A stretch of 64,000 nt of DNA from JADCCX01 sp051649305 (GTDB taxonomy: Bacteria; Pseudomonadota; Alphaproteobacteria; Rhizobiales; Beijerinckiaceae): assembly GCA_051649305.1 (NCBI GenBank), contig JBOFGV010000074.1, positions 1-64,000 of the forward strand, given 5' to 3'. Below are positions 16,401 to 25,310 of the stretch, piece by piece. Every line of letters starts with the position of its first letter. The stretch's first letter is position 1. The translations under genes and the position numbers were made by a program. The notes under the pieces were generated by a model. The model was not told the origin of the DNA. It did not search any database and worked only from the letters and a program-made list of their open reading frames with translations.

Positions 16401-18692
16401 GCCCAGCACATTGCCCTTGGGCAGGATGGGAAGCGTGACCGTGCGGGTGATGCCGCGCCCGCCGTTCTCGGAAATCGTGAGCGCAATTTCAGCTTCCAGC
16501 GGCAGGGTGGTGGCAGGCTCGGACAATGTCAGAGCAAGACGCGCGCGCCCTTGTGCATTGGTGGTCTGCTTTTCCTCTATGTCGTTTTTAACGGCCTCCA
16601 CCGTCTCGTCGGTCAGGCCGATGCGGTAGCCCTTGAATCCGGGAATGGCATGGTCCGTTGCGGCACGCACCGTCACCTGTCCACCGACTTCAAGATCAGC
16701 GCCTGGTGCACCATAGAGATAGCGTGCATCCACATTGATCTCGGCAGGCTCGCCGGAACGCAGCGCCGGGCGAACCGGCTTCACGTCGGCATCAAGCCGC
16801 TCCGGCACATAGTCTTCCACCAGAAACGTCACTTCGCCAATCGTGCTGCCCTTGGGGTCCGCATAGGCCTGCACACGCCATGTGCCAGTGGAGGCTCCGC
16901 CGACGAGCGGGATGGACCATGACCGGCCACCGCCCCCCTGATCTGTCACGGCCTGTCGGCGGTATTCCACACCATCAGGCCGCTTCACAACCACTGTCAG
17001 CGGCAAGCCCGTGACCGCGACACCTTTGGCATCGCGCGTCAGTGCCGTGAGATGCACGGTTTCGCCGGACCGATAAACACCCCGCTCTGTGAAGAGAAAG
17101 GCATCCAGACCTTCGGGCGCAACGCGGCCCTTGACGCCGCGATCTGTCAGATCAAACGAGGATTGTTTCAGGTCCAGAAAGCCGTAGTCTTCACCCACGC
17201 GGGCCGTGACCAGACCCGGTGCAAGACCGCCCTTGCCGCGAGCAAGGCCTGCATCAAAGCGGGCATGACCGATAGCATCCGTGACGGTCGTTCCCAGCAC
17301 CTCGTTGTTGCGGGCAATCAGCTGCACCTCGACACCGCGCAAGACGCTGGCATCCGCAAGCGAGCGCACCAGCACATGCAGGCCATCGTTGCCGGAAAAA
17401 CTGGTGAGGCCGAGATCAGACACCACGAACCATTGGGCCGCACTGTTGGCGCTGTCGGAGGAATCATCCGCGTCATCCGGACGCGCTGAAGGGTCCGGCT
17501 CGTTGCCGCTGACTGTTGAAGCAACCAGCAGATAGACGCCGGGCTGCAACCGGCCCAAAGCCTCGCTGACAGGGAAAGCTGTTGTCACATCCTTGTTGAG
17601 TTCTGATTTCACGTCCATTGTGCCGGACCAGACTTTCTGGCCCCGGTTCTCGGCAATCTCGTTCAACTCGCTGCGCGACATCTGGTTGAGAAAATCAGAA
17701 CCGTGCACAGTGTTGACGAGGTTCCGGTCCCCAACCCGCACCACATTCAACGCTACCTTGGTAGCATTGACCGAGACCAGCGGCAGGCCCTGCTGGCCTG
17801 TGCGGGGCAGCACATAGTTTTTGCCGCTGAACCGCACGGTGGGTGAACGGTCACGCACATAGATGTCATAGTCGGCATTCTTCGCCAGCACCTCACCAGG
17901 AATGGACGATGGCAGGCCTTGGCGCAGCACGATGCCGTAGCGTTCGCCGTGGCGCAGACCTTCAATGCAGATCTGTGAATCCTCGGCTATGACAGCGGTG
18001 TCGCTGCGCGCACCGGTGATGGCGACATAGGGCGCGAAATCAACGCGTCCGCGCGCCAGAGGCTCCGAGAATGTAAAGCAGGCACGCGGCGTGGCGGAAT
18101 CCGAATCTGTCTTGTTGTCCGTCAAACGAAACCCGCGTTGCGCCCGCAATTCCTCATAGAGCTTGCGCACTTCGGCATTGTCTTCCGCCTCAAGGCTCAA
18201 ACGGTAAGTCGTCAGCGCTGGCCGCCACATTTCCCTCGTACGAAACACCAGCGCCAGCGTGCGCAGGGACAGCGCCTCATTCACTTTGCTGTCAGAGCGC
18301 AGGTACGCGATATAGGCCGCCGCCAGCGCCTGCTCCTGCAACTCGTACTTCTCGCGGTAGCCATTGGCCTCCATCAGGATCGCCGCGCGCGCCATGGAGC
18401 GCCAGACTTCGGGATCGCGCGGGGCAGCCATAGCCGCCTGATTATAAAGTGGCAGCGCCCGGCGGTGGTCCTTGCGCTCCATCAGCGCATCGCCCTGCCG
18501 CATCAGCGCGCGGGCATCCGCACCGGCAGTGACAGCAACCTGCCGCTTCAGGCGCTCTTCAAGGGCAGTGCCGCTGGTCGCCAGATCATCGCGGACAAAG
18601 GCCTTTTGGGCCAAAGCCTCGCCGCTGCTCAAAAGCGGAAGGCTCAGGATGATGATCAAAAGAAAGGAAAACGACCTTAAAAAACAGCGCAT
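13422..18692 (-). CDS. Alpha-2-macroglobulin family protein (thioester-containing)
   Basis: At 1756 residues this is a full-length bacterial alpha-2-macroglobulin. It has an N-terminal signal peptide (LLIIILSLPLLSSGEALAQ) without a lipobox cysteine, a short TPR-like region, stacked macroglobulin domains and the thioester site Cys1306-Thr-Glu-Gln1309 (PYGCTEQ) in the helical thioester domain. The family traps proteases that reach the periplasm and works with PBP1C, its partner here by translational overlap. E. coli YfhM is a lipoprotein; this one appears not to be, so it may be free in the periplasm or held by its uncleaved signal. Confidence 0.93.
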   Translation of the reverse strand: MRCFLRSFSFLLIIILSLPLLSSGEALAQKAFVRDDLATSGTALEERLKRQVAVTAGADARALMRQGDALMERKDHRRALPLYNQAAMAAPRDPEVWRSMARAAILMEANGYREKYELQEQALAAAYIAYLRSDSKVNEALSLRTLALVFRTREMWRPALTTYRLSLEAEDNAEVRKLYEELRAQRGFRLTDNKTDSDSATPRACFTFSEPLARGRVDFAPYVAITGARSDTAVIAEDSQICIEGLRHGERYGIVLRQGLPSSIPGEVLAKNADYDIYVRDRSPTVRFSGKNYVLPRTGQQGLPLVSVNATKVALNVVRVGDRNLVNTVHGSDFLNQMSRSELNEIAENRGQKVWSGTMDVKSELNKDVTTAFPVSEALGRLQPGVYLLVASTVSGNEPDPSARPDDADDSSDSANSAAQWFVVSDLGLTSFSGNDGLHVLVRSLADASVLRGVEVQLIARNNEVLGTTVTDAIGHARFDAGLARGKGGLAPGLVTARVGEDYGFLDLKQSSFDLTDRGVKGRVAPEGLDAFLFTERGVYRSGETVHLTALTRDAKGVAVTGLPLTVVVKRPDGVEYRRQAVTDQGGGGRSWSIPLVGGASTGTWRVQAYADPKGSTIGEVTFLVEDYVPERLDADVKPVRPALRSGEPAEINVDARYLYGAPGADLEVGGQVTVRAATDHAIPGFKGYRIGLTDETVEAVKNDIEEKQTTNAQGRARLALTLSEPATTLPLEAEIALTISENGGRGITRTVTLPILPKGNVLGVKPLFEDGTLGEGQTATFDVIMGTGEGRRLARTGVKWTLSRITRNYKWFFKDGSWNFEAVKSSRRVSDGELNLATATAGRIETPVSWGSYRLDVRAEGTDGTETSVSFDVGYVAQAKADTPDVLDVALDKSAYAGGETMQVRLAPRFAGKATLAIVSDRVHAIQTLDLPAGGTTVPVRIDGTWGASAYVVVLAHRPLDQQAQRMPGRAIGLSWFSIGKAQRTLSVETGAPQMVRPRGKLDLPIKVSGIAAGEEAFVSVAAVDIGILNLTRYGAPNPVEHYFGQRQLAGELRDLYGYLIDGMQGTRGAFRSGGDANQQTTAGDKPTQEPLARYSGVVKVGADGMANVSFDLPAFNGAVKVMAVAWSKSQVGQAASDVFIRDPVVVQATLPRFLAIGDQSRFHVEVNNVEADAAEYQLEVDVKGPVTVAAEAARRTFLLNKGQKTQVTIPVLSAGLGTASFGLRLSGGGQDLSQEVRVKVLPSAQALANRTVRPLPAGGSITISPDLLADMVPGSGRVAVSVSPFAALDVPALLKALDRYPYGCTEQTISRAMPLLYVNKLASIEQLAMDETAEARVASAIDKVLSRQGANGSFGLWSVGGDDLWLDAFVTDFLTRAREQGKPVPVIGFNLALDRLRNQVVNTSEVRAEEAAGMAYALYVLARNGRPVMGDLRYLADNKLRDFATPMAKGQIGAALALLGDRGRAKTAFDQAVTTLASARSDSLSRPDYGSLLRDGSGLLTLLAEAGGERAELMRVSTAVERARGEVRFSSTQEQTWMVMAAQALAKEVENFQLVVDGASRSGAYYRTFSEEQLEAKSVVINNPGQAAARAVITVSGASMQPLPALEQGFKVERTLYSMKGQPVNWTAIRQNERYVVHLKVTEPKASYGRIMLVDPLPAGLEIENPALTEGAQVEGLAVTKSEIAPVHTEARDDRFVAAFDRNPTQKTEFSAAYVVRAVTPGRYVHPAAAVEDMYRPDRFGRGASGVVEVQAAR

Positions 18693-18810
18693 GGCAATCT
18701 CCGTCAGCCAATCCGAAATCTGTTGTTGCCCAGTTCACGGCAACATCACGGCAGGATCATGACAAAGGCAGGCTATCAGGACAGGCAAGGAGTGCAATGG
18801 AGCTGTGGGT

Positions 18811-18940
18811 TTTCTCCCCTCCTCGTTTACGGGGAGGGTGGATCATTGCGCAGCAATGAGCCGGGTGGGGCCGCGATGACAGCAGGAAATACTGAGGTCC
18901 AACCCCCGACCCCTCCCCGTAAACGAGGAGGGGTGAAGAC
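18811..18940. repeat. Long dispersed inverted repeat
   Basis: Perfect 23-bp arms (18816-18838 and 18911-18933, core CGTTTACGGGGAGGG) enclose 72 bases that include GCGCAGCAATGAGCCGGGTGGGG. The element sits between the hmgA stop and the start of the macroglobulin gene. Its form matches the dispersed palindromes of many alphaproteobacteria. On the minus strand it could also act as the hmgA terminator. Confidence 0.75.
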
Positions 18941-18945
18941 TTAAT

Positions 18946-20328
18946 TCACCAGGCCTCGCGCTTCGTGGGGTCAAACCGGCGCTTCAGGCCGGTCCAGCAA
19001 TCGATGTAATCTTTCTGCAGACCAACGAGACCAGCGGCATGCTTGGTGACGCGCTGGGGAAAGCGTGTTTCAAACATGAAAGCCATGGTTCCGGTCAACT
19101 TATGCGGCTTCAGGTCCACGGTGCTCGCCATCTCATAGGCAGGCACATCCGGCCCATGCGGCAGCATCATGTTGTGCAGGCTGAAACCACCGGGCACAAA
19201 GCCCTCGGGCTTGGCATCGTAAATGCCGTAGATCAGGCCCATGAACTCGCTCATGATGTTGCGGTGATACCAGGGCGGTCGGAAGGTGTTTTCCGCCACA
19301 GACCAGCGCTCCGGGAAGATCACGAAATCGATGTTGGCTGTGCCTGCCGTTTCCGACGGGGATGTCATCACCGTGAAGATCGAGGGATCGGGATGGTCAA
19401 AGGCAATGGCGCCCACGGGCGAAAAGGTGCGCAGATCGTATTTATAAGGCGCATAGTTGCCATGCCAGGCCACCACATCCAGCGGTGACTGGTCAATATC
19501 GGTTGCATAGAGCAACCCGCCCCATTTCATCTGCAGCAGCGCCTTGCCGGGCTTGTCCTCATAGGTAGCGATGGGCGTAAGAAAATCACGCGGGTTGGCG
19601 AGGCAGTTTGCGCCGATAGGGCCGCGATCCGGCAGCGTGAAGCCACCCCCGTAATTCTCGCAGACATAGGCGCGCGCAGGGCCACCCAGCAATTCAACAC
19701 GGAAGATCACACCACGGGGAATGATCACCACCTCACCGGGGGTGATATCAATCATACCGAACTCTGTGGCAAAGCGAAGGCCGCCTTCCTGTGCTACAAC
19801 CAGAAACTCGCCATCAGCGTTGAAGAAATACTCGTCCACCATGGACCGCGTGACGAGAGCGATATGCGCGGCCATACCGTTTTGCGCGTCGACATCGCCA
19901 GCGACCGTGATGGTGGCGAGCCCCTCAACGAAGCTTTGCTTTGTCTTGGGAAATGGCATCGGGTCCCAGCGCATCTGGCCAATGGCCATCTCCTGCATCA
20001 CCTCATCGGTTTCGCCACGGTCCAGCCCTGCACTGCGGATGAGCCCGCGCTCAGCCTTGCGGAAACGGCGGGTGTGCTTGACTGTGGGATTGATGCGGTA
20101 AAGCCAGGAGCGCTGGTTTGTCGCTTGCGGAGCGGTGAAGGGCGAACCGGAGAGCTGTTCGGCATAAAGACCATAGGCAGGCTTTTGCGGCGAGTTGCGC
20201 CCAACCGGCAAAGCGCCGGGCAGGCTTTCGGTTTCAAAGCTGTTGCCAAAACCGGACATGTAACCGGCATGTGCCACCGAAAGGGCTTCAGGGCCAGCGC
20301 GCAAGGCGGATACCGCATGCTTGTTCAT
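18946..20328 (-). CDS. hmgA: Homogentisate 1,2-dioxygenase
   Basis: The 460-residue cytosolic iron enzyme opens the ring of homogentisate to maleylacetoacetate in tyrosine and phenylalanine catabolism. Visible family segments are YMSGFGNSFETE near the start, PLDVVAWHGNYAPYKYDL, the iron-ligand region PPWYHRNIMSEFMGLIYG and MLPHGPDVPAYE. Length is normal. No hpd, fahA or maiA orthologue is adjacent, although FAH-family and GST genes occur 7-18 kb away. A 26-bp MarR-like palindrome lies 24 bp upstream of the start codon and probably controls it. Confidence 0.96.
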   Translation of the reverse strand: MNKHAVSALRAGPEALSVAHAGYMSGFGNSFETESLPGALPVGRNSPQKPAYGLYAEQLSGSPFTAPQATNQRSWLYRINPTVKHTRRFRKAERGLIRSAGLDRGETDEVMQEMAIGQMRWDPMPFPKTKQSFVEGLATITVAGDVDAQNGMAAHIALVTRSMVDEYFFNADGEFLVVAQEGGLRFATEFGMIDITPGEVVIIPRGVIFRVELLGGPARAYVCENYGGGFTLPDRGPIGANCLANPRDFLTPIATYEDKPGKALLQMKWGGLLYATDIDQSPLDVVAWHGNYAPYKYDLRTFSPVGAIAFDHPDPSIFTVMTSPSETAGTANIDFVIFPERWSVAENTFRPPWYHRNIMSEFMGLIYGIYDAKPEGFVPGGFSLHNMMLPHGPDVPAYEMASTVDLKPHKLTGTMAFMFETRFPQRVTKHAAGLVGLQKDYIDCWTGLKRRFDPTKREAW

Positions 20329-20351
20329 ACTGTCTCTCCCGTTGAAATTTC

Positions 20352-20377
20352 AAATTAGTTTCATTTGTAACTAATTT
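20352..20377. promoter_or_regulatory. MarR-like operator upstream of hmgA
   Basis: AAATTAGTT, eight bases (TCATTTGT), AACTAATTT form a perfect 9-bp inverted repeat. The same AGTT-N8-AACT core and position recur before etfQO and the MBL-fold gene. Placement just before the start codon suggests repression. The regulator is not in the window. Confidence 0.65.
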
Positions 20378-20495
20378 TTGGCTCTTTGGAAAGAGCATTC
20401 GTTTCTTTGCCTGTTCATACCCGGTTCAAAGCGTGTCTGCCACAATGTGATCACGGTTTGTTGTCAACAGCAAATCAGTGTAGAGACCTGAAACC

Positions 20496-21410
20496 ATGAT
20501 GCTTTCCCGCCTGAAAACGTTGCTCGCCACCGGAACCGCCCTGATGGTTCTAGCTCTGCCCTTGCCTGCCGGTGCGCAGGATGCGGCGGAACTGATGCTG
20601 CGGATCGACCGATTGGAAAATCTGGTGCGCCAGCTTAACGGACAGGTTGAACAGGTGCAGAACCAGAATCGACGACTGGAAGAACAGAACCGGCGTTTCC
20701 AGAGCGACACGGATTTCCGCTTCAAAGAGCTTGAAGGCGGACGCGGCGCGCGACCAACCGGTGGCGCACCTGCCCCGGCACAACCCGGCAGACGCAGCGA
20801 TGCCTTCAACCCTGATGCTAACCCGTCAGCGGCGGGCTCGCCTCAGCCGCTTGGCTCGCCCAATTCCGGCACCGCACCGCGCCCCACGCGCCCGGCAGGC
20901 ACTGCAGCGGTTGCCAACCCTGGCCAGATGATTGCCGGAGAGGACAACGCTCTGGGGCGTGATCCGCGCCAGCCAACAGAATTGACACCTCGCCAACAGA
21001 CCGCCAGCATTGCGCCCCAACCTGGCACAGCCAAGGGTGAGATTGATCTGGGCAAGCAGCAGCTGAAAGATGGGCAGTACGAGGCGGCGGAAGGAACTTT
21101 CCGCGAGTTCACCCGCGCACGCCCCAAGGACCGTCTGATGACGGAAGCCGTCATGGGCCTTGGTGACAGCTTCTTCCAGCGCCAGAGATGGCGTGAAGCC
21201 GCCGAGCAGTTTGTGGACATGACCACCAAGTTTCCAAAGTCTGGTCGCGCACCGGAAGCTGAACTCAAGCTTGGCATTTCCCTGCGCGGCCTTGGCGCAT
21301 CGAAGGAAGCCTGCGATGTGCTGAACAACCATGGGCAGAAATACCCCGCTGCATCAGCCTCGATCAAGCAAGGTGTCGCCCGCGAGCTGCAGCGCGCCCG
21401 CTGCAGCTGA
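20496..21410 (+). CDS. cpoB: Tol-Pal system protein YbgF/CpoB
   Basis: A signal peptide (residues 1-28, ending AGAQ) is followed by a coiled-coil trimerisation segment (residues 31-78, repeated RLE/NRR heptads), a Pro/Gln-rich linker and a C-terminal TPR domain beginning about residue 185. In other bacteria the protein coordinates outer-membrane constriction with septal wall synthesis. tilS follows six bases later. In many alphaproteobacteria pal lies just upstream and ftsH after tilS; here pal is 12 kb away and ftsH is not seen. Confidence 0.9.
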   Translation: MMLSRLKTLLATGTALMVLALPLPAGAQDAAELMLRIDRLENLVRQLNGQVEQVQNQNRRLEEQNRRFQSDTDFRFKELEGGRGARPTGGAPAPAQPGRRSDAFNPDANPSAAGSPQPLGSPNSGTAPRPTRPAGTAAVANPGQMIAGEDNALGRDPRQPTELTPRQQTASIAPQPGTAKGEIDLGKQQLKDGQYEAAEGTFREFTRARPKDRLMTEAVMGLGDSFFQRQRWREAAEQFVDMTTKFPKSGRAPEAELKLGISLRGLGASKEACDVLNNHGQKYPAASASIKQGVARELQRARCS

Positions 21411-21416
21411 CGGCGC

Positions 21417-22421
21417 GTGGCTAAAGTTTCACAGCCCGATCCGCAGGCGTTCTTTGCACCGCACTTCAGCAATGCCACCGGCATAGTGGTCGCTGTCTCC
21501 GGTGGACCGGATTCCATGGCGCTGCTGCATATGCTGGCACAGTGGAAAAAGCATCCGCGCCTTGAGGTTGCGACGGTGGATCATGGCCTCAGGGCAGACT
21601 CTGCAATCGAGGCGGAAAAGGTGGCAGCCTATGCGCGCGGTCTGGGATTGAACCACACCACTCTGCACTGGCGCGGGGCAAAGCCAGCAGCTGGCATTCA
21701 GGAAGCGGCCCGTGAGGCACGCTACCGCCTGCTTTGCCTGCATGCACTGGAGACAGGCTGCTCACACATGGTCACGGCGCATCACGCCGATGATCAGGCA
21801 GAAACGGTGCTGCAGCGCCTGCTGGCAGGCAGCGGCATTGCTGGATTGTCGGGCATGGATGTGATGGTTATCCGTGATTTTGCGAAACATTTCAGACCGC
21901 TGCTTGCTGTCCCAAAGGCAGCACTGGTTGAGTATTGCGCTCAAAACAATGTGCCCTTCGTGACAGACCCCAGCAACACAGACAGCCGCTACGGCCGCAC
22001 CCGCATGCGCACATTGATGGCCATGCTGGCTGATGACGGCCTGACCAGCCAGCGCCTGTGCAAGCTGGCGGAACGGGCGAACCGGGCGGATCTAGCGCTT
22101 GATGAAAGCGCTGGCCTCGCGCTGATGTCTGCTGTGATCAGCCCTGTTCAATCGGGCCCTGCACTTATTGACTGGAACAAGGTTTCAAAACACGCCGCTG
22201 AAATCCGATTGCGTATCCTGATGCTCAAACTTGAGGAAACCAGAAGCAATAGCGAGCCGATGCGGCTGGAGCGGCTGGAAGCGCTGGAAGCTCAGCTCAG
22301 CTCAGCGCATCGCACGGGCACCACCCTGCGCCGCAGCATCGCTGACCGCATCGTTTCACTGGATAGAAAAGGCGTGCTGAGCATCACCGCTGCCCCGCCC
22401 CGCAAACGCGGCGTCACATAA
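21417..22421 (+). CDS. tilS: tRNA(Ile)-lysidine synthase
   Basis: The GTG-started 334-residue protein has the PP-loop ATP-binding motif SGGPDSM near the N-terminus, followed by TVDHGLR and the HHADDQAETVLQRL segment. TilS converts the wobble cytidine of tRNA-Ile(CAU) to lysidine and is essential in most bacteria. It lacks the long C-terminal domains of the E. coli enzyme, as is usual for shorter alphaproteobacterial forms. Its last eight bases overlap the convergent exporter gene. Confidence 0.92.
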   Translation: MAKVSQPDPQAFFAPHFSNATGIVVAVSGGPDSMALLHMLAQWKKHPRLEVATVDHGLRADSAIEAEKVAAYARGLGLNHTTLHWRGAKPAAGIQEAAREARYRLLCLHALETGCSHMVTAHHADDQAETVLQRLLAGSGIAGLSGMDVMVIRDFAKHFRPLLAVPKAALVEYCAQNNVPFVTDPSNTDSRYGRTRMRTLMAMLADDGLTSQRLCKLAERANRADLALDESAGLALMSAVISPVQSGPALIDWNKVSKHAAEIRLRILMLKLEETRSNSEPMRLERLEALEAQLSSAHRTGTTLRRSIADRIVSLDRKGVLSITAAPPRKRGVT

Positions 22422-23202
22422 ACGCCCGCACTGAGTCAAACAGCAGTTTGGTTCCGCAGATTGCAAGCAGCACATAGGACCAGAAGAACAATTGCTGCTG
22501 GTTGATGCGGTCGTGAAGGTATTTGCCCGCCCAGACCCCGAAGGGCACGATGAGCGACAACACCAGCGCCCCGGCAAGGGTTGAAGGCTGGTCCAGCCCC
22601 ATCTTGATGAAGGGACCAAGCTTGAGAAAATTGCCCAGCATGAAAATGGCAATGGTCGTCCCGGCATAAACGGACTTATCGAGATTGCGTGCCAGCAGAT
22701 ACATGGCGATGGGCGGACCTCCGGAATGCGCGATGAAAGTGGTGAAGCCACTGAATGTGGCGAGGCCCACAGCTCGGGCTGGCAGCACACCGTGGGGAGC
22801 GGGCGGATTGAGCCTGTCTTTCAGGAACCAGCGCAGGGTGAAACCAAGCGTGACAACGGCAATGATCAGCACAACAATCCGCTTGTCGACCCACTCGAAT
22901 GTCAGCCAGCCAATGGCGAGACCAGCAACCAGACCGACTGAAAGCCATTTCAGATCAGGCCGCGACCAGGTGCTGGGTGGAAAAGCCCGCAGCGCAAACA
23001 CATCCATGAAGGCAACGAGCGGCGCTACAATGATGGTTGCCGCAATCGGATCAACCACAAGAGACAGCAACGGCACGCCGATGATAGCAAGCCCACCGCC
23101 AAAAGCGCCTTTGGCAGCGGCCATCAGGAAAGTGGCGAAAAAACCGATAATGTAGAAAGCGGGAGATTGCGGCAGAAGCGCGAAGAAGTCAGATAAGGTC
23201 AT
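22414..23202 (-). CDS. TauE/SafE family sulfite exporter-like permease
   Basis: This 262-residue polytopic inner-membrane protein has about eight hydrophobic segments arranged as two similar halves. The marks of the TSUP family are visible: the early FGGGLAIIGVPLLSLV glycine-rich loop and the mid-protein FSGFTTFIAHSGGPP. Family members move sulfite, sulfoacetate or related organosulfur anions, but the substrate here cannot be assigned. It is a single gene, convergent with tilS. Confidence 0.85.
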   Translation of the reverse strand: MTLSDFFALLPQSPAFYIIGFFATFLMAAAKGAFGGGLAIIGVPLLSLVVDPIAATIIVAPLVAFMDVFALRAFPPSTWSRPDLKWLSVGLVAGLAIGWLTFEWVDKRIVVLIIAVVTLGFTLRWFLKDRLNPPAPHGVLPARAVGLATFSGFTTFIAHSGGPPIAMYLLARNLDKSVYAGTTIAIFMLGNFLKLGPFIKMGLDQPSTLAGALVLSLIVPFGVWAGKYLHDRINQQQLFFWSYVLLAICGTKLLFDSVRAFM

Positions 23203-23260
23203 CGTTCTTGCAAGCTGCCAGACTCAACTGAATATGGCAAACCGGCCTTGCTGACGGCCA

Positions 23261-24028
23261 TCAATCAAACAGGGCGTCGATGTCATCCTGGCCGACATGG
23301 CCTTCCGCACCCACCATGGCAGGACCGGCAGCCAGCGCATGGGTGCCAAGCGCGTTGTGCTCTTCCTTCAAGGCTTCCAACTCATTGGTCATGATGTTGG
23401 ACAGGGCATCAAGGCCGCCCCAGATATCGGCCATCTTGGCGACACGGGATTCCACAAAGTTCAGTGTTTCACAAACGCGGCTGATGCGCTGTCCGGTCAA
23501 GTCCTGAAAGTTGCAGGCCTCGTAGATGGTCATGACCATGCCTGCGATTTCTCCGGCGCGCTTTTTCATGCCGTCCTTTGTTGTCTCGCTCTGGATGACA
23601 CCGGCCATGATCTCGATTCGCTCGGCAGCAGCCAGAATGTTGTTGGTTGCGCCTTCGGTATCCATGACAACTGCGCCAAGTTCACCTGACGCATGGTTGA
23701 CTGTCACCGCACGCATGTTGCCGGTGTGCAGCGAAACGACATGGCGCTTGGTTTCCGAAATCGTATCCTGAATCAGCTGCATTTCCTCGCGCAACTTCAG
23801 GGCCTCCACCACTTCGCGGCGATAGGCTTCCGCAATGTTGGTGACAATGGTCTGTGCAGGCTGGATCATCGCACCCAGCTCTTCAAGCTTGGCCAGAACC
23901 TTTCTGGTGCCTTGCGACCCGCCCATATCCTCGGCGGAATCAACCGCAATAGATGCTGTTTCGAGAGAAGCTGGCACAGCAGCAGCAGCATTTTTCTCAA
24001 TTGTGAAAGGTTTACGCGCAGGTTGCAT
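23261..24028 (-). CDS. cheZ: Protein phosphatase CheZ
   Basis: The 255-residue mainly helical protein carries the CheZ active-site signature NFQDLTGQRI with catalytic Gln175, within a long coiled hairpin. Its last residues, QDDIDALFD, match the CheY-binding tail of CheZ. CheZ dephosphorylates CheY-P and so resets the flagellar motor. No other chemotaxis or flagellar gene is present in the 64 kb, so it is an orphan here. Start at the ATG coding MQPARKP. Confidence 0.85.
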   Translation of the reverse strand: MQPARKPFTIEKNAAAAVPASLETASIAVDSAEDMGGSQGTRKVLAKLEELGAMIQPAQTIVTNIAEAYRREVVEALKLREEMQLIQDTISETKRHVVSLHTGNMRAVTVNHASGELGAVVMDTEGATNNILAAAERIEIMAGVIQSETTKDGMKKRAGEIAGMVMTIYEACNFQDLTGQRISRVCETLNFVESRVAKMADIWGGLDALSNIMTNELEALKEEHNALGTHALAAGPAMVGAEGHVGQDDIDALFD

Positions 24029-24348
24029 GAGGCCTCAGGTGGTGTTTTGACCATCCTTAGCTGCGTCATGGTTAAAATACCGTTCAAGAAAAGCCACTTT
24101 AACCAGACCTCAACCACGTCTGTTGAGAGCGGCTAAACCATGTGGGTCTGATATTCAGAAACTGGCAAGCATAACAATAATCAACCGCGATATCAGTGAT
24201 TTAAACGATCGGTTTTTGAATTCGTTAACGATTGAAAATCAGTTGGCCTGTACTTTGGCAAGGTCGATGCTGAATGTCCTGCCAGTGTATTTTCCTGACA
24301 GGCCTGCGGGCACCGATTCCTTCGTGTTGCGTATTGAAGGTTTAACCC
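24029..24348. other. Intergenic stretch without a recognisable gene
   Basis: About 320 bases between the divergent cheZ and L,D-transpeptidase genes. It is more AT-rich than its neighbours (for example AATTCGTTAACGATTG) and must hold both promoters. I saw no convincing RNA, repeat or operator. Confidence 0.5.
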
Positions 24349-25167
24349 ATGAAACAACTTGCCTCTCTGGCGAGCGCGGCTTCTGCTGCCGTGCTGCTGA
24401 CGACTTTTGCTGCCTCGGCTGATCCAGCCAGACGCGGCGACATCACCCATTCCACCGGTGGCTCAGCCATGGGTGGCGGCTTTATCGAAATGCTGATGAC
24501 CGGGCGCAATCCCGGCCCGGGCAGGCCTGCACCGACCTATCACGCTGCTCCTGCGCAGACTTTGCCACCCCAGTCTGGATACGGGTATTCGCCACAGCGC
24601 CAAGGTGCGCTGCCTGTGGTTGGCTATGGTGGCGATATTCCCATGGAGCCGCGCCCGCAGCAGCGCCCCATGCAGCAGCAGGCGGCCCTTAACCCGGATT
24701 TCCGGCAGGTGGAGCGCACGCTTGATCCGAAGTATCTGCCGCAGACAGTCGACTATCCCGGCCCGCACAGGCCCGGAACGGTCGTCATCGATACCACAAC
24801 GCGCTTCCTCTACCACGTTGAGGCAGGCGGCAAAGCCAAGCGCTACGGCATCGGCGTGGGTCGTCCCGGCTTTGAATGGGCAGGCGCAAAGTCCATCACC
24901 CGCAAGGCGGAATGGCCTGACTGGCGCCCACCGGCTGAAATGCTGAAGCGTCGTCCTGATCTGCCACGCTATATGGCTGGGGGTCCGGAAAACCCCATGG
25001 GTGCGCGCGGCCTTTATCTCGGCTCGTCGCTATATCGCATTCACGGCACCAACGAGCCGCATACCATCGGACAGGCCGTATCGTCCGGCTGCATCCGCAT
25101 GCGCAATGAAGATGTGACTGACCTCTACGAACGCGTCCGTGTCGGCACGCGCGTGATCGTGATGTGA
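24349..25167 (+). CDS. L,D-transpeptidase (YkuD/ErfK family)
   Basis: A signal peptide (residues 1-25) precedes a Pro/Gln-rich spacer and a YkuD domain from about residue 140. The catalytic motif is complete: HGTNEP (His) and SSGCIRM with Cys248. These enzymes make 3-3 peptidoglycan cross-links or attach outer-membrane proteins to the wall in the periplasm. The 272-residue length, with its disordered linker, is normal for alphaproteobacterial paralogues, which are usually numerous. It is a single gene. Confidence 0.92.
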   Translation: MKQLASLASAASAAVLLTTFAASADPARRGDITHSTGGSAMGGGFIEMLMTGRNPGPGRPAPTYHAAPAQTLPPQSGYGYSPQRQGALPVVGYGGDIPMEPRPQQRPMQQQAALNPDFRQVERTLDPKYLPQTVDYPGPHRPGTVVIDTTTRFLYHVEAGGKAKRYGIGVGRPGFEWAGAKSITRKAEWPDWRPPAEMLKRRPDLPRYMAGGPENPMGARGLYLGSSLYRIHGTNEPHTIGQAVSSGCIRMRNEDVTDLYERVRVGTRVIVM

Positions 25168-25310
25168 GGTTTTACGAGAATGGTGTTGCGGGCAGAGGCT
25201 GCCTGACAACACCGCGTCAGCCGGATCAGCGATGATCCGGAACTGGACAGGAGCGAGGCCGCCGTGGGTTAACCACTGCGGCCTCAGCTGTTTTTCAGAT
25301 CAGTGTGATA

